In this document: one piece after another, positions 34,668 to 43,940 of the stretch
How positions within the stretch are numbered: the stretch's first letter is position 1
Layout of the letters: each line of letters begins with the position of its first letter
DNA from: Cytobacillus kochii
GTDB lineage: Bacteria; Bacillota; Bacilli; Bacillales; Cytobacillaceae
Assembly (NCBI RefSeq): GCF_020171845.1
Contig: NZ_JAIVAM010000012.1
Span: 62,001 to 126,000, forward strand
Direction of reading: 5' to 3'
DNA length: 64,000 nt
The notes under the pieces: generated by a model
Database searches by the model: none
What the model saw: the letters and a program-made list of their open reading frames with translations, nothing else
What the model was told of the DNA's origin: nothing
Translations under genes and position numbers: made by a program

Positions 34668-35396
34668 ATGAAATTGGATATGTTAACAAAGTGGCTGAAA
34701 AATGCACATGCAACAGTTGTTTTTACCGGGGCTGGTATGTCTACAGAAAGTGGTTTACCAGATTTCCGCTCATCTACAGGATTATGGAAGCAATTCGACC
34801 CAAAGCAATTAGCTAGTATTGACGCATTGAACAATCAGCTCAGTGATTTTATGCAATTTTATCAAGAAAGAGTGAACAGTGTACAGCTTGTAAAGCCTCA
34901 TAAAGGGCATAGCATTCTTGCACAATGGGAAAAACAAGGGTTAATTGAAGGTATTATTACGCAAAATGTTGATGGTCTACATCAAGAAGCAGGTTCTACA
35001 CATGTAGCAGAACTGCACGGTACTTTAAAAAGATTTCACTGTCAAAGCTGTGGGGAGACAAAGGATAGAGACGATTTTATAAAGCAACAAATCAAATGTC
35101 ACTGTGGTGGTAAGATAAGACCCTCTATCGTACTATTCGGTGAGCAGTTACCAAATAAAGCTTTCGAAGATGCGTCACATCTCTCTTCATCCTGCGATCT
35201 TTTTATTGTTTTAGGTTCCTCTCTTTCTGTAGCTCCAGCCAATCAATTTCCTTTAATCGCAAAAGAAGCAGGAGCAAAGTTAATAATCATTAATGAAGAA
35301 TCAACCGATCTCGATCATTATGCTGACTTAGTCATTAATGAGAGGAAGATTGGAGAAGTATTATCCGCTGTGGATCAACAATTACATAGCATTTAA
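34668..35396 (+). CDS. NAD-dependent protein deacylase (sirtuin)
   Basis: This 242-residue protein is a SIR2 family deacetylase comparable to Bacillus SrtN and CobB. It has GAGMSTESGLPDFRSS at residues 21-36, TQNVDGLHQEAG, the catalytic His in AELHGTLKRF, a zinc site of two cysteine pairs (CQSC and CHC after a 22-residue loop), and VLGSSLSVAPANQFP. It removes acyl groups from lysines with NAD, making O-acyl-ADP-ribose. AAAGG lies five nt before ATG 34668; a TTG at 34674 fits the following GGCGGAG as well, so the exact start is open. Confidence 0.93.
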   Translation: MKLDMLTKWLKNAHATVVFTGAGMSTESGLPDFRSSTGLWKQFDPKQLASIDALNNQLSDFMQFYQERVNSVQLVKPHKGHSILAQWEKQGLIEGIITQNVDGLHQEAGSTHVAELHGTLKRFHCQSCGETKDRDDFIKQQIKCHCGGKIRPSIVLFGEQLPNKAFEDASHLSSSCDLFIVLGSSLSVAPANQFPLIAKEAGAKLIIINEESTDLDHYADLVINERKIGEVLSAVDQQLHSI

Positions 35397-35884
35397 TTTA
35401 AGAAAATTCGATATAACATATTAAACGAGCGTTATATATTCTACTTTGTAATAAAAATCATTCGTTCATTCCTTCTATTCAGAACACGTTGTTTTACCTC
35501 GGTTAAGCTCATCTTCGCGTTTGGATTCATGTAGGCATATAATTAATTTTTTCTTCATTCTCATAAGAGAACTTCCCCACTATCAAAATTGTCATATTTC
35601 CATCATTTCATTTCTAAAATGACTAAATTTTTCAGACGGTAACCACAACGATCAAAAAAAGCCTGATAACAATAGTTATCAGGCTTCCTCCCAAGTGGGG
35701 CTTAGGATCATATACTTACTATATTATGATTCTTTTCGTTCTGCATCTATTTTGTTAAATAATCTAACATGTTTTTTTATTTTCTTTGCTTACGTTGGCT
35801 TAGGCTAAATCAAATGTCATCTAATGTTCATTCTCCGTTCAAATTAGCTAGATAGGATTGATTTTGAAGGAGATGAAACGAATA
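35397..35884. other. intergenic region upstream of the MMPL gene
   Basis: No intact gene. It holds a terminator-like hairpin at 35659-35686 that points to the minus strand, and the RBS region of the MMPL gene. A minus-strand run near 35790 (MLDYLTK, then a stop) might be debris of a lost regulator, but this is weak. Confidence 0.4.
35659..35686 (-). terminator. orphan minus-strand terminator
   Basis: AAGCCTGATAAC and GTTATCAGGCTT form a 12-bp stem with four-base loop, followed on the minus strand by seven T residues. No minus-strand gene lies upstream of it. Confidence 0.75.
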
Positions 35885-38101
35885 ATGAAATCATTAAAAA
35901 AAATCGTGCAATTTTCCAGCAGTAAAAAAGGAGCTAAATGGGTCATATTCTTTTGGATCGTCATTATGATCCTATTAAGTTTTACTGCACCTGGTTCGAA
36001 AGAATATGCTTCAAATAGTAGTGAAAGCAGTATATCTGGCAAAATGCCATCAGAAATCGCTCAAGACTTATATGAAGAAGAATATCCATCAGATGATGGA
36101 TTAACTGCTTTACTCGTTTTCCACCGTGAAGGTGGTCTTAAAGTTGAAGATCGAGAAAAAATTACTTCTTTTAGTGATTGGTTAACAACTGATGACAAGC
36201 CAGAAGCATTTTCTTCTGCCCTCCCTTTTCATCAATTTAATGAATCTATACAAAATCAAATGTTTTCTAAAGATCAATCCACTTTAATTATAAATGCATC
36301 TTTAAAAGAAAATATAGATTCTGATGTCGCTAATCAGGCATTTGACTCTTTACGTAGACAATTCACACGAATGGGAGCAACAGATATTCAGTTCGAAATA
36401 ACAGGACCAGCAGGTATATCCGCTGATACAGTGACCCTTTTTAAAAATGCAGACTTTGTGCTTATGATTACAACCATCTTACTAATATTCTTTTTACTGA
36501 TGGTTATTTACCGTTCACCAATCATTGCAATCATACCAGTAATAATTGCCTTAATCGCATATGGTGTGATTGACCGCATCCTTGGTATAGCAGGAAAATG
36601 GGATTGGTTTACTGTCGATAGTGCCAGTATCTCTATTATGCTCGTCCTTCTATTTGCTGTCATAACTGATTATAGTCTTTTTATTTTTTCTAGGTATCGA
36701 AGTGAATTGAAGAAATATCCTTCTCATTATGAAGCGATGCACCATGCGGCTACACATTTAGCTGAGCCTATTTTCTTTAGTGGCGGTACTATTTTAATGG
36801 CAATGCTGACATTATTTTTTACTGTTTTTAAGCCCTATAATCATTTTGCACCAGTGTTTGCTGTAGCTGTCATATTAATCTTATTAGCAGGTTTAACCTT
36901 GATTCCCAGCATGTTTGCCTTATTTGGAAGAAAAGCCTTTTGGCCATTTATTCCTCAAATGGATGCAGCAGATACTAATAAGCATCCGTTTTGGGAAAAA
37001 GCTAGTCAATTGATTGTGACATACCCAAAAAGAATGGCTGTTTTACTATTAATTATTTTTGGGCTTAGTGCTTATCAATTCAGCACGATTAGTCCTTCTT
37101 ATAATTTATTAAAATCGTTTCCCGAAGATTTATCCTCACGTGTAGGTTTCGAAATCTTAGAAGAGAACTATCCAGCCGGACAATTAGCGCCGTTAACAGT
37201 GTTAGTACATCAAGATCAAATTGCGACAAACAATGTTGGAGAAAATGTAGCAAGTTTGCAGGCGTTGGCAAAAAGTATAGAAGAAACAGAAGGAATATCA
37301 ACTATTTCGCCTTCCATTACAGATGAGATGGTATCTGAACAAGTATCATTACCAAAAGGTTTTCAATCAAATTCTCTAAATAGTTTTTCCTTTCAAATTA
37401 TACTAGATGATCACCCTTATGAACAATCGAGTATGGATACGGTGGAAAGCTTGTTGCAACAAAAAGATGAGTTAATGAAAAATGCTGGTTTTGATTCTGA
37501 AGAAACTCAACTATATTTAATCGGACAAACGGCTAAATTAGTTGATATCCAATCGATGAATCAACGGGATACTATCGTTTTGATAACACTTGTTACCCTA
37601 CTGCTGATAGGGCTACTATTAATTCAAACCAAATCATTTAAATTGGCGTTCCTTATGGTAGCAACTATTTTACTATCTTATTTTGCCTCATTAGGCTTCA
37701 GTTGGTTGATATTTAAATACTTACTAGGGCTAGATGCCATCAGCTATCGAATACCCGTCTATACATTTGTTTTTATGGTAGCCCTTGGAATTGATTATAA
37801 TATTATGTTGCTAGCAAGAATTAAGGAAAGAGCACAAGAAGTTGAATGGATTCAAGCTGTGAAAGAAGGAGTGACGCTAACAGGTGGGGTCATCTCGTCT
37901 GCAGGGGTTATATTAGCAGCAACTTTTGCAGTGCTTATCACACAACCTCTACAGGAATTATATCTTTTCGGAATGACGATGGCTATTGGTATCTTACTGG
38001 ATACTTTTGTTGTTCGTGGTTTCTTATTACCCACACTTCTTGTTTGGACTACTAAAAAGAGAAAGATTACTTCTAATTGTGAAGACACATTTAAAAAATA
38101 A
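35885..38101 (+). CDS. MMPL-family RND transporter
   Basis: This protein of about 738 residues has the RND layout: one N-terminal helix, an extracellular domain, five helices, then a second copy of the same arrangement. Characteristic segments are GPAGISADTVTLFKNADFVL, SASISIMLVLLFAVITDYSL and FVFMVALGIDYNIMLLARIK, each carrying the proton-relay Asp and Tyr pattern (TDYSLF and IDYNIM). Related Bacillus proteins (YdfJ, YdgH) are proposed exporters of lipids, surfactants or drugs. The start is uncertain: AAGGAG precedes ATG 35885 by 12 nt and ATG 35873 directly abuts the site. It is followed 60 nt later by a small CxxC protein gene. Confidence 0.87.
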   Translation: MKSLKKIVQFSSSKKGAKWVIFFWIVIMILLSFTAPGSKEYASNSSESSISGKMPSEIAQDLYEEEYPSDDGLTALLVFHREGGLKVEDREKITSFSDWLTTDDKPEAFSSALPFHQFNESIQNQMFSKDQSTLIINASLKENIDSDVANQAFDSLRRQFTRMGATDIQFEITGPAGISADTVTLFKNADFVLMITTILLIFFLLMVIYRSPIIAIIPVIIALIAYGVIDRILGIAGKWDWFTVDSASISIMLVLLFAVITDYSLFIFSRYRSELKKYPSHYEAMHHAATHLAEPIFFSGGTILMAMLTLFFTVFKPYNHFAPVFAVAVILILLAGLTLIPSMFALFGRKAFWPFIPQMDAADTNKHPFWEKASQLIVTYPKRMAVLLLIIFGLSAYQFSTISPSYNLLKSFPEDLSSRVGFEILEENYPAGQLAPLTVLVHQDQIATNNVGENVASLQALAKSIEETEGISTISPSITDEMVSEQVSLPKGFQSNSLNSFSFQIILDDHPYEQSSMDTVESLLQQKDELMKNAGFDSEETQLYLIGQTAKLVDIQSMNQRDTIVLITLVTLLLIGLLLIQTKSFKLAFLMVATILLSYFASLGFSWLIFKYLLGLDAISYRIPVYTFVFMVALGIDYNIMLLARIKERAQEVEWIQAVKEGVTLTGGVISSAGVILAATFAVLITQPLQELYLFGMTMAIGILLDTFVVRGFLLPTLLVWTTKKRKITSNCEDTFKK

Positions 38102-38161
38102 AGTAGGTATATCTCTCCACACTTTGATGCAAACTAGTAGAAAAAGTAAGGAGGGACTTTC

Positions 38162-38380
38162 ATGGGATTACTCAATGCTTTTAACGAGTGGCGTGAAACA
38201 AGATATGCTAATCACGTAGAGAAGATGAAAGATCTCGAAAAATGCCCTGATTGTCGTGGAAAGGGATTTCAATATTTTGCTGGTCAAGAATATATGTTTA
38301 TGGACGACGATGCCTACTACTGTGCAAGCTGTAATGGCAGCGGTGAGTATGATATATGGGAAAGTAACCAAATTAAATGA
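38162..38380 (+). CDS. small zinc-ribbon-like CxxC protein (paralogue 1)
   Basis: This 72-residue protein has two CPxCxGxG-type motifs, CPDCRGKGF (Cys28, Cys31) and CASCNGSG (Cys54, Cys57), like the zinc-binding repeats of DnaJ and of small Bacillus proteins such as YuiA. The N-terminal helix LLNAFNEWRETRYANHVEKM is shared with the protein at 44242-44487. Function unknown; similar short proteins have at times been mislabelled methionine aminopeptidase. ATG at 38162 follows AAGGAGGG. It lies 60 nt after the MMPL gene and before a bidirectional terminator. Confidence 0.85.
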   Translation: MGLLNAFNEWRETRYANHVEKMKDLEKCPDCRGKGFQYFAGQEYMFMDDDAYYCASCNGSGEYDIWESNQIK

Positions 38381-38417
38381 TATTCCTCCTGAATTTATTT
38401 AAATAGACAAACATAGG

Positions 38418-38453
38418 AAAACCATCTCCAGCATTATCTCTGGAGATGGTTTT
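38418..38453. terminator. bidirectional terminator between CxxC protein and metallophosphoesterase genes
   Basis: AAAACCATCTCCAG and CTGGAGATGGTTTT form a perfect 14-bp stem between converging genes. Confidence 0.9.
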
Positions 38454-39548
38454 TTATCGAAAATCTATTTCAATGATCATTACTTCTGATTGAGATCCTA
38501 TACGTAGTGTTGGCCCCCATAATCCGAATCCTGAAGTAGTAAAAGAATGTAATTGCTCTTTTTGCATATAACCCCAATCATTCTCGAACAATTTCTCAGT
38601 AATTAAATTTGCTGGAAATAACTGCCCCCTATGTGTATGACCAGATAATATCACATCTGCTCCAGCCACTTGTGCTTCTGTAATCTCATGAGGCTGATGA
38701 TCTAATACAATAACGGGTAAATCTTTTGTTTTATTCGTAGCAATAAGTTCCTCTATGGTTTTTCTATTTGGGTTCGTTAAATCCTCTCTGCCAATTACTA
38801 CAAATTGGTCATTTACAATTTCTGCTTCATCCATTAAATAATGAATACCGATATCATTTAATTCCTTTTTCAACTGTTCATTATCACCACCATAATAATC
38901 ATGGTTACCAGGAGAAGCAAAAACACCAAGTGGGGCTTCTAGTTTTGCCATCGTTTTATTCATTTCCTGTTCTACATATGGGGTAATATCATCATTAATA
39001 ATATCACCAGGTATAAGAATAATATCAGGTTTCTCCTGGTTCGCTATTTTCACCAACTTTTCAAGATGATTATTTCCTATAATCGTACCCAGATGCAAAT
39101 CTGCCGCTAATAAAACCTTTAACTTCCCTTCTTTTGCTTCTGTCGGTTGATCGATTGTTATTTGATAGTCTCTCACAATCGGAGTCCATGCATTATATGT
39201 ACCATATACAAAGACAAACGTAAAAAACGCAACAATCGCCCAACCTGAGTAAGTGAAAAATTTAGCATTTTTCTTTGAAATAAAATAAAGCAAATTGATA
39301 ATCGGTAATAGGAGAATACCATAGCTAACAATGACAAGCCAATATCCACCAATCCATTCAATGACCGGCAGATGAATCGCAAATCCAACAAAAAATGATA
39401 TTGCAAGAAGAAAAACAACCACGATAAATGTTTTTTTGAATCGAAAAGAAAAAGTTTTACTTAACCAACGCCATGTATTAAAGCCAATATAGTAACAAGT
39501 TAAGCCGTAAATAAGTATCATTGTAATGCCAACGAACAATGTAAGCAT
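38454..39548 (-). CDS. membrane-anchored metallophosphoesterase (YkuE-like)
   Basis: This protein of about 364 residues has three to four N-terminal membrane helices and then a calcineurin-like phosphoesterase domain. The five metal motifs are seen in order: LLAADLHLG, IPGDIINDD, ASPGNHDYYGG, VVLDHQPHE and LSGHTHRGQ. Relatives such as YkuE and YaeI act on cell envelope substrates or UDP-lipid intermediates; the substrate here is not known. I use ATG 39548 because GAAGGGG lies six nt upstream; an upstream GTG overlaps that site. Confidence 0.87.
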   Translation of the reverse strand: MLTLFVGITMILIYGLTCYYIGFNTWRWLSKTFSFRFKKTFIVVVFLLAISFFVGFAIHLPVIEWIGGYWLVIVSYGILLLPIINLLYFISKKNAKFFTYSGWAIVAFFTFVFVYGTYNAWTPIVRDYQITIDQPTEAKEGKLKVLLAADLHLGTIIGNNHLEKLVKIANQEKPDIILIPGDIINDDITPYVEQEMNKTMAKLEAPLGVFASPGNHDYYGGDNEQLKKELNDIGIHYLMDEAEIVNDQFVVIGREDLTNPNRKTIEELIATNKTKDLPVIVLDHQPHEITEAQVAGADVILSGHTHRGQLFPANLITEKLFENDWGYMQKEQLHSFTTSGFGLWGPTLRIGSQSEVMIIEIDFR

Positions 39549-39679
39549 ATTTTTCCCCTTCACATTATGTATAAAGTATAGAACTGTAAAAAATATTATC
39601 AGAGACGTATGTTGAAAACAACTAATTGCTTCTTAATTACAAAAATAATGTTAAATAATTTTATTACATATATAAAAAA

Positions 39680-39712
39680 AGAAGCCTCCACTTTTACTGT
39701 GAAGACTTTAAG
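39680..39712 (-). terminator. terminator of the siderophore permease operon
   Basis: On the minus strand AGTCTTCAC pairs with GTGGAGGCT through G-U pairs, followed by CTTTTTTT. It overlaps the end of the 86-residue ORF. Confidence 0.7.
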
Positions 39713-39968
39713 GTGTGATTTGTTTTTTGATTTGCTGTAATTCTTTTAAAGATAAACCCTCTAAAGATTGTTTAATTTCTTTTGCAATTTCCTTCTTATG
39801 TCTTTCTTCATACTCATTCCACCACTGTCTCAGTCCTTCAGTAGAATCAAGAAGATAATCAAAGTCTATCTCCTCAACTGTTTCATCTGTTAAATAATTC
39901 ATTACAGCTGCAAGCATAGAGTTGAGATGGTCGATTTCCTTACTATTATTTTCTTCCGTTTTAGCCAT
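39708..39968 (-). CDS. unknown 86-residue charged helical protein
   Basis: I do not recognise this 86-residue protein. It is rich in Glu and Lys, has no membrane segment, and looks helical throughout: HLNSMLAAVMNYLTDETVEE, then TEGLRQWWNEYEERHKKEIA and EIKQSLEGLSLKELQQIKKQ. ATG at 39968 follows GAAGGG. It begins 43 nt after the second FecCD permease gene and ends in the terminator, so it is probably cotranscribed with the iron-siderophore importer and under Fur control. A small accessory or iron-sparing protein is possible but unproven. Confidence 0.65.
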   Translation of the reverse strand: MAKTEENNSKEIDHLNSMLAAVMNYLTDETVEEIDFDYLLDSTEGLRQWWNEYEERHKKEIAKEIKQSLEGLSLKELQQIKKQITP

Positions 39969-40011
39969 GTGCTCATACCCTTCTTCTATTGTTAACGATA
40001 GTATGGTCGAT

Positions 40012-41031
40012 TTAGCTTTTAATTAATAAATAAATAAAGTAAGGTGCGCCAATTGCAGAAACGACTAAGCCAATTGGAATTTCTGAAGGTGCTAAAATGG
40101 TACGTGAAACAAGATCTGAAAAGAGTAGTAACACCGCACCGACTAACGCTGAAACAGGTAATAAAATTTCGTTTCTTGGCCCTACGAGTTTTTTTGCTAG
40201 TTGAGGAGCCACTAGACCTAAGAATGAAATGCCACCACCAACAGCCACACAAGAACCAGCTAGTCCAACAGCAAGTAATAATAACCATTTTCTTTGACGA
40301 TTGACATTGACACCTAAGCCAGTAGACATCGCATCCCCTAGTGTGAGAACATTTAAATACCTTGCCTTGAATAACACAATGGGTAACAGCACAATTAACC
40401 ATGGTAAAAGAGCATAAGTATAACTCCAACTCACCCCAGAAATATTACCCGATAACCAAACAGTTGCTTGTGTAAAAGAACGGGGGTCCATTTTTAATTG
40501 GAGGATAATAATTAAAGCAGAAAAAGCCGCATTAATACCTATACCTACTAAGATTAACCTAATAGGTGTAACACCAGAAGACTTTTTCCACGAGAAAATA
40601 TAAATCAAAAATGCTGCAAGCAGCGCCCCACATAATGCAAATATAGGCAGAATATACAGTTGTAATAACTCAGATTCAAATCTAATACCTTGTGTAAAAA
40701 AGATGTACAAAATTACAGCAAATCCAGCACCACTATTAATTCCTAATATCCCCGGATCAGCTAGACCGTTTTGAGTCGCACTTTGTAATATCGCACCAGA
40801 AACTGCCATGCCAATACCAATTAAAATGGCTAGAACAATCCTTGGTAAACGAAATTCGAAAAGGACTAAATCATATTGACCAGGTGTAGAAGATAATACA
40901 CTGTTGAAAATAGCAACGGGTGAAATAAAACTGGCTCCAAAGCTCAAACTAGCAATGAATAGTAAAGCTAATAATATCGTTAGAAAGAATACAACCACTT
41001 TCCATTTTTGTTTTCTAGATTTATACATCAT
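40012..41031 (-). CDS. FecCD-family iron-siderophore ABC permease
   Basis: This 339-residue membrane protein has about nine to ten helices and the FecCD signatures: FEFRLPRIVLAILIGIGMAV, SGAILQSATQNGLADPGILG and the late GGGISFLGLVAPQLAKKLVG loop, which contacts the ATPase. It forms a heterodimer with the product of the gene at 41031-42053 for ferric-siderophore import. The stop of that gene overlaps this ATG (TAATG), so translation is coupled. No ATPase gene is nearby; a shared FhuC/YusV-type ATPase encoded elsewhere would be required. Confidence 0.92.
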   Translation of the reverse strand: MMYKSRKQKWKVVVFFLTILLALLFIASLSFGASFISPVAIFNSVLSSTPGQYDLVLFEFRLPRIVLAILIGIGMAVSGAILQSATQNGLADPGILGINSGAGFAVILYIFFTQGIRFESELLQLYILPIFALCGALLAAFLIYIFSWKKSSGVTPIRLILVGIGINAAFSALIIILQLKMDPRSFTQATVWLSGNISGVSWSYTYALLPWLIVLLPIVLFKARYLNVLTLGDAMSTGLGVNVNRQRKWLLLLAVGLAGSCVAVGGGISFLGLVAPQLAKKLVGPRNEILLPVSALVGAVLLLFSDLVSRTILAPSEIPIGLVVSAIGAPYFIYLLIKS

Positions 41032-42053
41032 TATCTTCCACCCTCCCTTCTTGCTAAATAAAGAAAGAAAGGTACACCGATCAATGCCATGATAGCACCA
41101 ACTGGTGTTTCAAAAGGAGGATTAATCATTCTCGCACCAATATCCGCTAACACAAGTAGTAGACCACCTAATACTGCTGAGCAAGGAATGATTAAGCGGT
41201 AATCTGTTCCAACTAAAAACCTAATCATATGTGGGATCACGAGACCCACAAATCCAATCGTACCCGATATAGAAACTGCTGCTCCAGTTAAGAGCAAAAC
41301 AACTAAAAAACCAATTGTACGGATCAAGCCTGTCTTTTGCCCTAGTCCGATAGCAACATCTTCACCCATACTTAAAACAGTAATGGAACTGCTAATCATA
41401 ATTGCTAGGATAATACTTATAATAAAAACAGGAATAGCAGGGCCAACACTTTCCCACTGGATACCAGCCACACCACCTGCATACCAAAAGCTTAAATCTT
41501 TTGCGACATTAAAGTGAATGGCAATTGCAGATGAGATAGAACTTAAAAGAGCCGTAATAGCGGAACCGGCAAGAGCCAGTTTAACAGGAGTCAGCCCATT
41601 TCGTGATAGCATTCCGATACCAAAAACAAGCCCTGCTCCAATGCTTGCACCGATAAAAGCAGCAAACATGGTTCCAATCGGACTTAAAGAGGTAAAAAAG
41701 GCTAAAGCCATTGCAATAGCAAATGTAGCCCCAGAGGTAACCCCCATAATGGATGGTGAAGCTAGTGGGTTTCTTGTCATCCCTTGCATAATTGCTCCGG
41801 CAATGGCAAGTGCAGATCCAACTAGTGCTGCTGCCACTACTCGAGGCATCCTTAAATTAATAATAATTTGATGCGTCGTTTTAGATGGGTCATATGATAC
41901 AACACTTTCCCATACAGTTGAAAGATTAATATTCACTGCACCAAAAGCAATGGAAACAGCCATCGATAAACAAAGGATGATTGTACCAAATGTGACGATC
42001 ATAATCGCAAAAAAACGATTTCTACTCGTATTTGTTCCATTAAGTAAAGCCAT
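41031..42053 (-). CDS. FecCD-family iron-siderophore ABC permease
   Basis: This permease of about 340 residues is the partner of the protein at 40012-41031. It shows IINLRMPRVVAAALVGSALA, GAIMQGMTRNPLASPSIMGV and SGTIGFVGLVIPHMIRFLVG, the core FecCD motifs with the EAA-like ATPase contact. The start is placed at ATG 42053 after AAAGAGAG; upstream TTG/ATG codons lack a site. A Fur box lies at 42103-42121, between this gene and the divergent binding-protein gene, so both directions should be iron-repressed. The specific siderophore is unknown; catecholate is attractive given the dhb genes. Confidence 0.92.
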   Translation of the reverse strand: MALLNGTNTSRNRFFAIMIVTFGTIILCLSMAVSIAFGAVNINLSTVWESVVSYDPSKTTHQIIINLRMPRVVAAALVGSALAIAGAIMQGMTRNPLASPSIMGVTSGATFAIAMALAFFTSLSPIGTMFAAFIGASIGAGLVFGIGMLSRNGLTPVKLALAGSAITALLSSISSAIAIHFNVAKDLSFWYAGGVAGIQWESVGPAIPVFIISIILAIMISSSITVLSMGEDVAIGLGQKTGLIRTIGFLVVLLLTGAAVSISGTIGFVGLVIPHMIRFLVGTDYRLIIPCSAVLGGLLLVLADIGARMINPPFETPVGAIMALIGVPFFLYLARREGGR

Positions 42054-42102
42054 TATGTATCTCTCTTTCATCAAGTTGTGCAAGAAATATCTTGTAATCG
42101 AT

Positions 42103-42121
42103 AGTGATAATTGTTATCATT
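42103..42121. promoter_or_regulatory. Fur box in the divergent siderophore uptake promoter region
   Basis: AGTGATAATTGTTATCATT contains TGATAAT, one base, GTTATCA, a near-perfect 7-1-7 Fur site. It overlaps the plus-strand -10: TTGTAA and TATCAT are spaced 17 bp. Confidence 0.9.
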
Positions 42122-42165
42122 TGCATAGGCTAATTATATCATAGTTCATTTAGGAGGTTAACATC

Positions 42166-43134
42166 TTGTTTTTATCTCACAAGAAAAAAAACTTATTATT
42201 AATTGCTACAATTACAACATCTCTTGCCCTTTTTGGTTGTGGTAATGAGGATGCTGAAAATAGTAACAATGACTCAAACCAAGCAGCTGAGCAAACCGAG
42301 GATCGTGTATTAACTGATGCATTAGGAAACGAAGTAACAATTCCTGCTAATCCTGAACGAGTAGTTGCTACATACTTAGAAGATCATCTTGTCTCTTTAG
42401 GCATTACACCTATTGTACAATGGTCAGTTGCTAACGGCAAACAAGAATACCTTCAAGAATATTTAAAAGATGTACCTACAATTGCTCATGATTTACCTTT
42501 AGAAGCTGTATCTAGTCAAAATCCAGATTTAATAATTATGGATGGAGCAGGTATGGTTGAAGGTGGTAAATATGATCAATATGCGAAAATTGCTCCAACT
42601 TACGTGATTGGTGAAGAAGAAAATAGTGATTGGCGTACAGAACTTGAAACAGTTGGTGAAATCTTCGGTAAAGAAGATAAGGCAACTGAAGTTCTTAAAG
42701 AGTACGAAGATAAAGCAGCACAAGTTGAAGAGGAGCTACAAAAAGATCATGCTGGTGAATCTGCTGCAGCTATTTGGTTAGTGAATAACAGTTTATTTGT
42801 CGTAAGTAAGGATCTTTCTGCAGGTGATGTAATTTATAATGATTTAGGTATGGCCGTTCCTTCTGTCGTTGAAGAAATTTCAGCAGATGCTACTGGAAAC
42901 TGGTCTGCGATTTCATTAGAAAAATTAGCAGATATGGATGTTGACCACCTATTCTTTATTAATAGCGATGGTGAAGGTGCAGAAGTCTTATCTGATCCAT
43001 TATGGGCAAATATTCCGGCAGTGAAAAATGAGAATGTGTATGAATTCTCTAGAGACACAGGGTGGTTATACACTGGAACAATAGCGAATACACAAATCAT
43101 TGAAGATGTGGAAGAAACTATTCTTAATAAATAA
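42166..43134 (+). CDS. iron-siderophore ABC transporter substrate-binding lipoprotein
   Basis: This 322-residue lipoprotein has a signal peptide with lipobox ALFGC (Cys25) and then a type III periplasmic-binding fold: VLTDALGNEVTIPANPERVV, ISADATGNWSAISLEKLADM and the closing TGTIANTQIIEDVEETI. It captures a ferric siderophore outside the cell for the FecCD permeases encoded on the other strand. The start is TTG 42166; AGGAGG ends eight nt upstream and no ATG fits. Transcribed from a Fur-controlled promoter and ended by a strong terminator. Confidence 0.93.
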   Translation: MFLSHKKKNLLLIATITTSLALFGCGNEDAENSNNDSNQAAEQTEDRVLTDALGNEVTIPANPERVVATYLEDHLVSLGITPIVQWSVANGKQEYLQEYLKDVPTIAHDLPLEAVSSQNPDLIIMDGAGMVEGGKYDQYAKIAPTYVIGEEENSDWRTELETVGEIFGKEDKATEVLKEYEDKAAQVEEELQKDHAGESAAAIWLVNNSLFVVSKDLSAGDVIYNDLGMAVPSVVEEISADATGNWSAISLEKLADMDVDHLFFINSDGEGAEVLSDPLWANIPAVKNENVYEFSRDTGWLYTGTIANTQIIEDVEETILNK

Positions 43135-43141
43135 GACAAGC

Positions 43142-43180
43142 AAAAAGGCTAAGTTTTCCTTTTGGAAACTTAGCCTTTTT
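43142..43180. terminator. bidirectional terminator between binding protein and TerC genes
   Basis: AAAAAGGCTAAGTTT and AAACTTAGCCTTTTT form a 15-bp stem whose arms provide U runs both ways. Confidence 0.92.
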
Positions 43181-43181
43181 C

Positions 43182-43940
43182 TTATGCCACGTGATCATGT
43201 CCACCTTGTTTATTATGATAAATATGAACAAAAAATGTGATAACGAAGGCTGCAATGATAATACTAAAAAATAATAGATGTCCAATCTCTATATGGAACA
43301 CACTTAATAACATTTTAATTGCAATGATTCCAATAAGAATAAAAGCTGTTGTCTCTAACTCAGGAATCTTATCAATTAGCACTAAAAATAACTTAGCTAC
43401 TGTACGCATCATTAAAATACCCAGCATACCTCCAATTAACAAAATCCATACTTTATCTGAAACAGCAAAGGCAGCCAATATACTATCTACAGAAAAAGCT
43501 AAATCCATTAACTCTACTGAAATAACCGTTCCCCAAAAAACACCAAAAGTACGAATCATCCAACCGTCTTTCTTTACTCCGTCAATATCTTCTTCAGGGG
43601 TTTTAAGCCAAAATTGTTTAATCACTAAGTAAGCTAAATAAGCGGCTCCTAGTACTTTAATCCACCAAAATTTAATCAGCCACATACCTAAACCGATAAA
43701 GAGAAATCTGAAAAAATAAGCGCCAATTAAGCCATAAGTAAGTGCTTTTTTTTGCTGCTCCTTCGGCAAATGCTTAACCATAACGGCTAATACTAATGCA
43801 TTATCAGCTGATAATAGACCTTCTAGGACAATGAGTGTACCTATATATCCCCAAGAAACAGGATCTGTAAGAACCTCTTTCCACATTGACCAATCAAAAA
43901 ATGATGCATAGGTGGATAACAACTGATTTAATACTTCCAT
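43182..43940 (-). CDS. TerC-family membrane protein (probable metal exporter)
   Basis: This protein of about 252 residues has seven membrane helices and the two acidic TerC motifs, LEGLLSADNALVLAVMVKHL and VELMDLAFSVDSILAAFAVS, whose aspartates likely bind metal. The length and sequence pattern match Bacillus YceF/YkoY, which help load manganese onto exported proteins or remove it. The start ATG 43940 follows AAAGGAG; a longer frame to 44006 has no site. I looked for the yybP-ykoY manganese riboswitch common upstream of this family and did not find it. A promoter with extended -10 TGGTATAAT lies at about 43986. Confidence 0.9.
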   Translation of the reverse strand: MEVLNQLLSTYASFFDWSMWKEVLTDPVSWGYIGTLIVLEGLLSADNALVLAVMVKHLPKEQQKKALTYGLIGAYFFRFLFIGLGMWLIKFWWIKVLGAAYLAYLVIKQFWLKTPEEDIDGVKKDGWMIRTFGVFWGTVISVELMDLAFSVDSILAAFAVSDKVWILLIGGMLGILMMRTVAKLFLVLIDKIPELETTAFILIGIIAIKMLLSVFHIEIGHLLFFSIIIAAFVITFFVHIYHNKQGGHDHVA

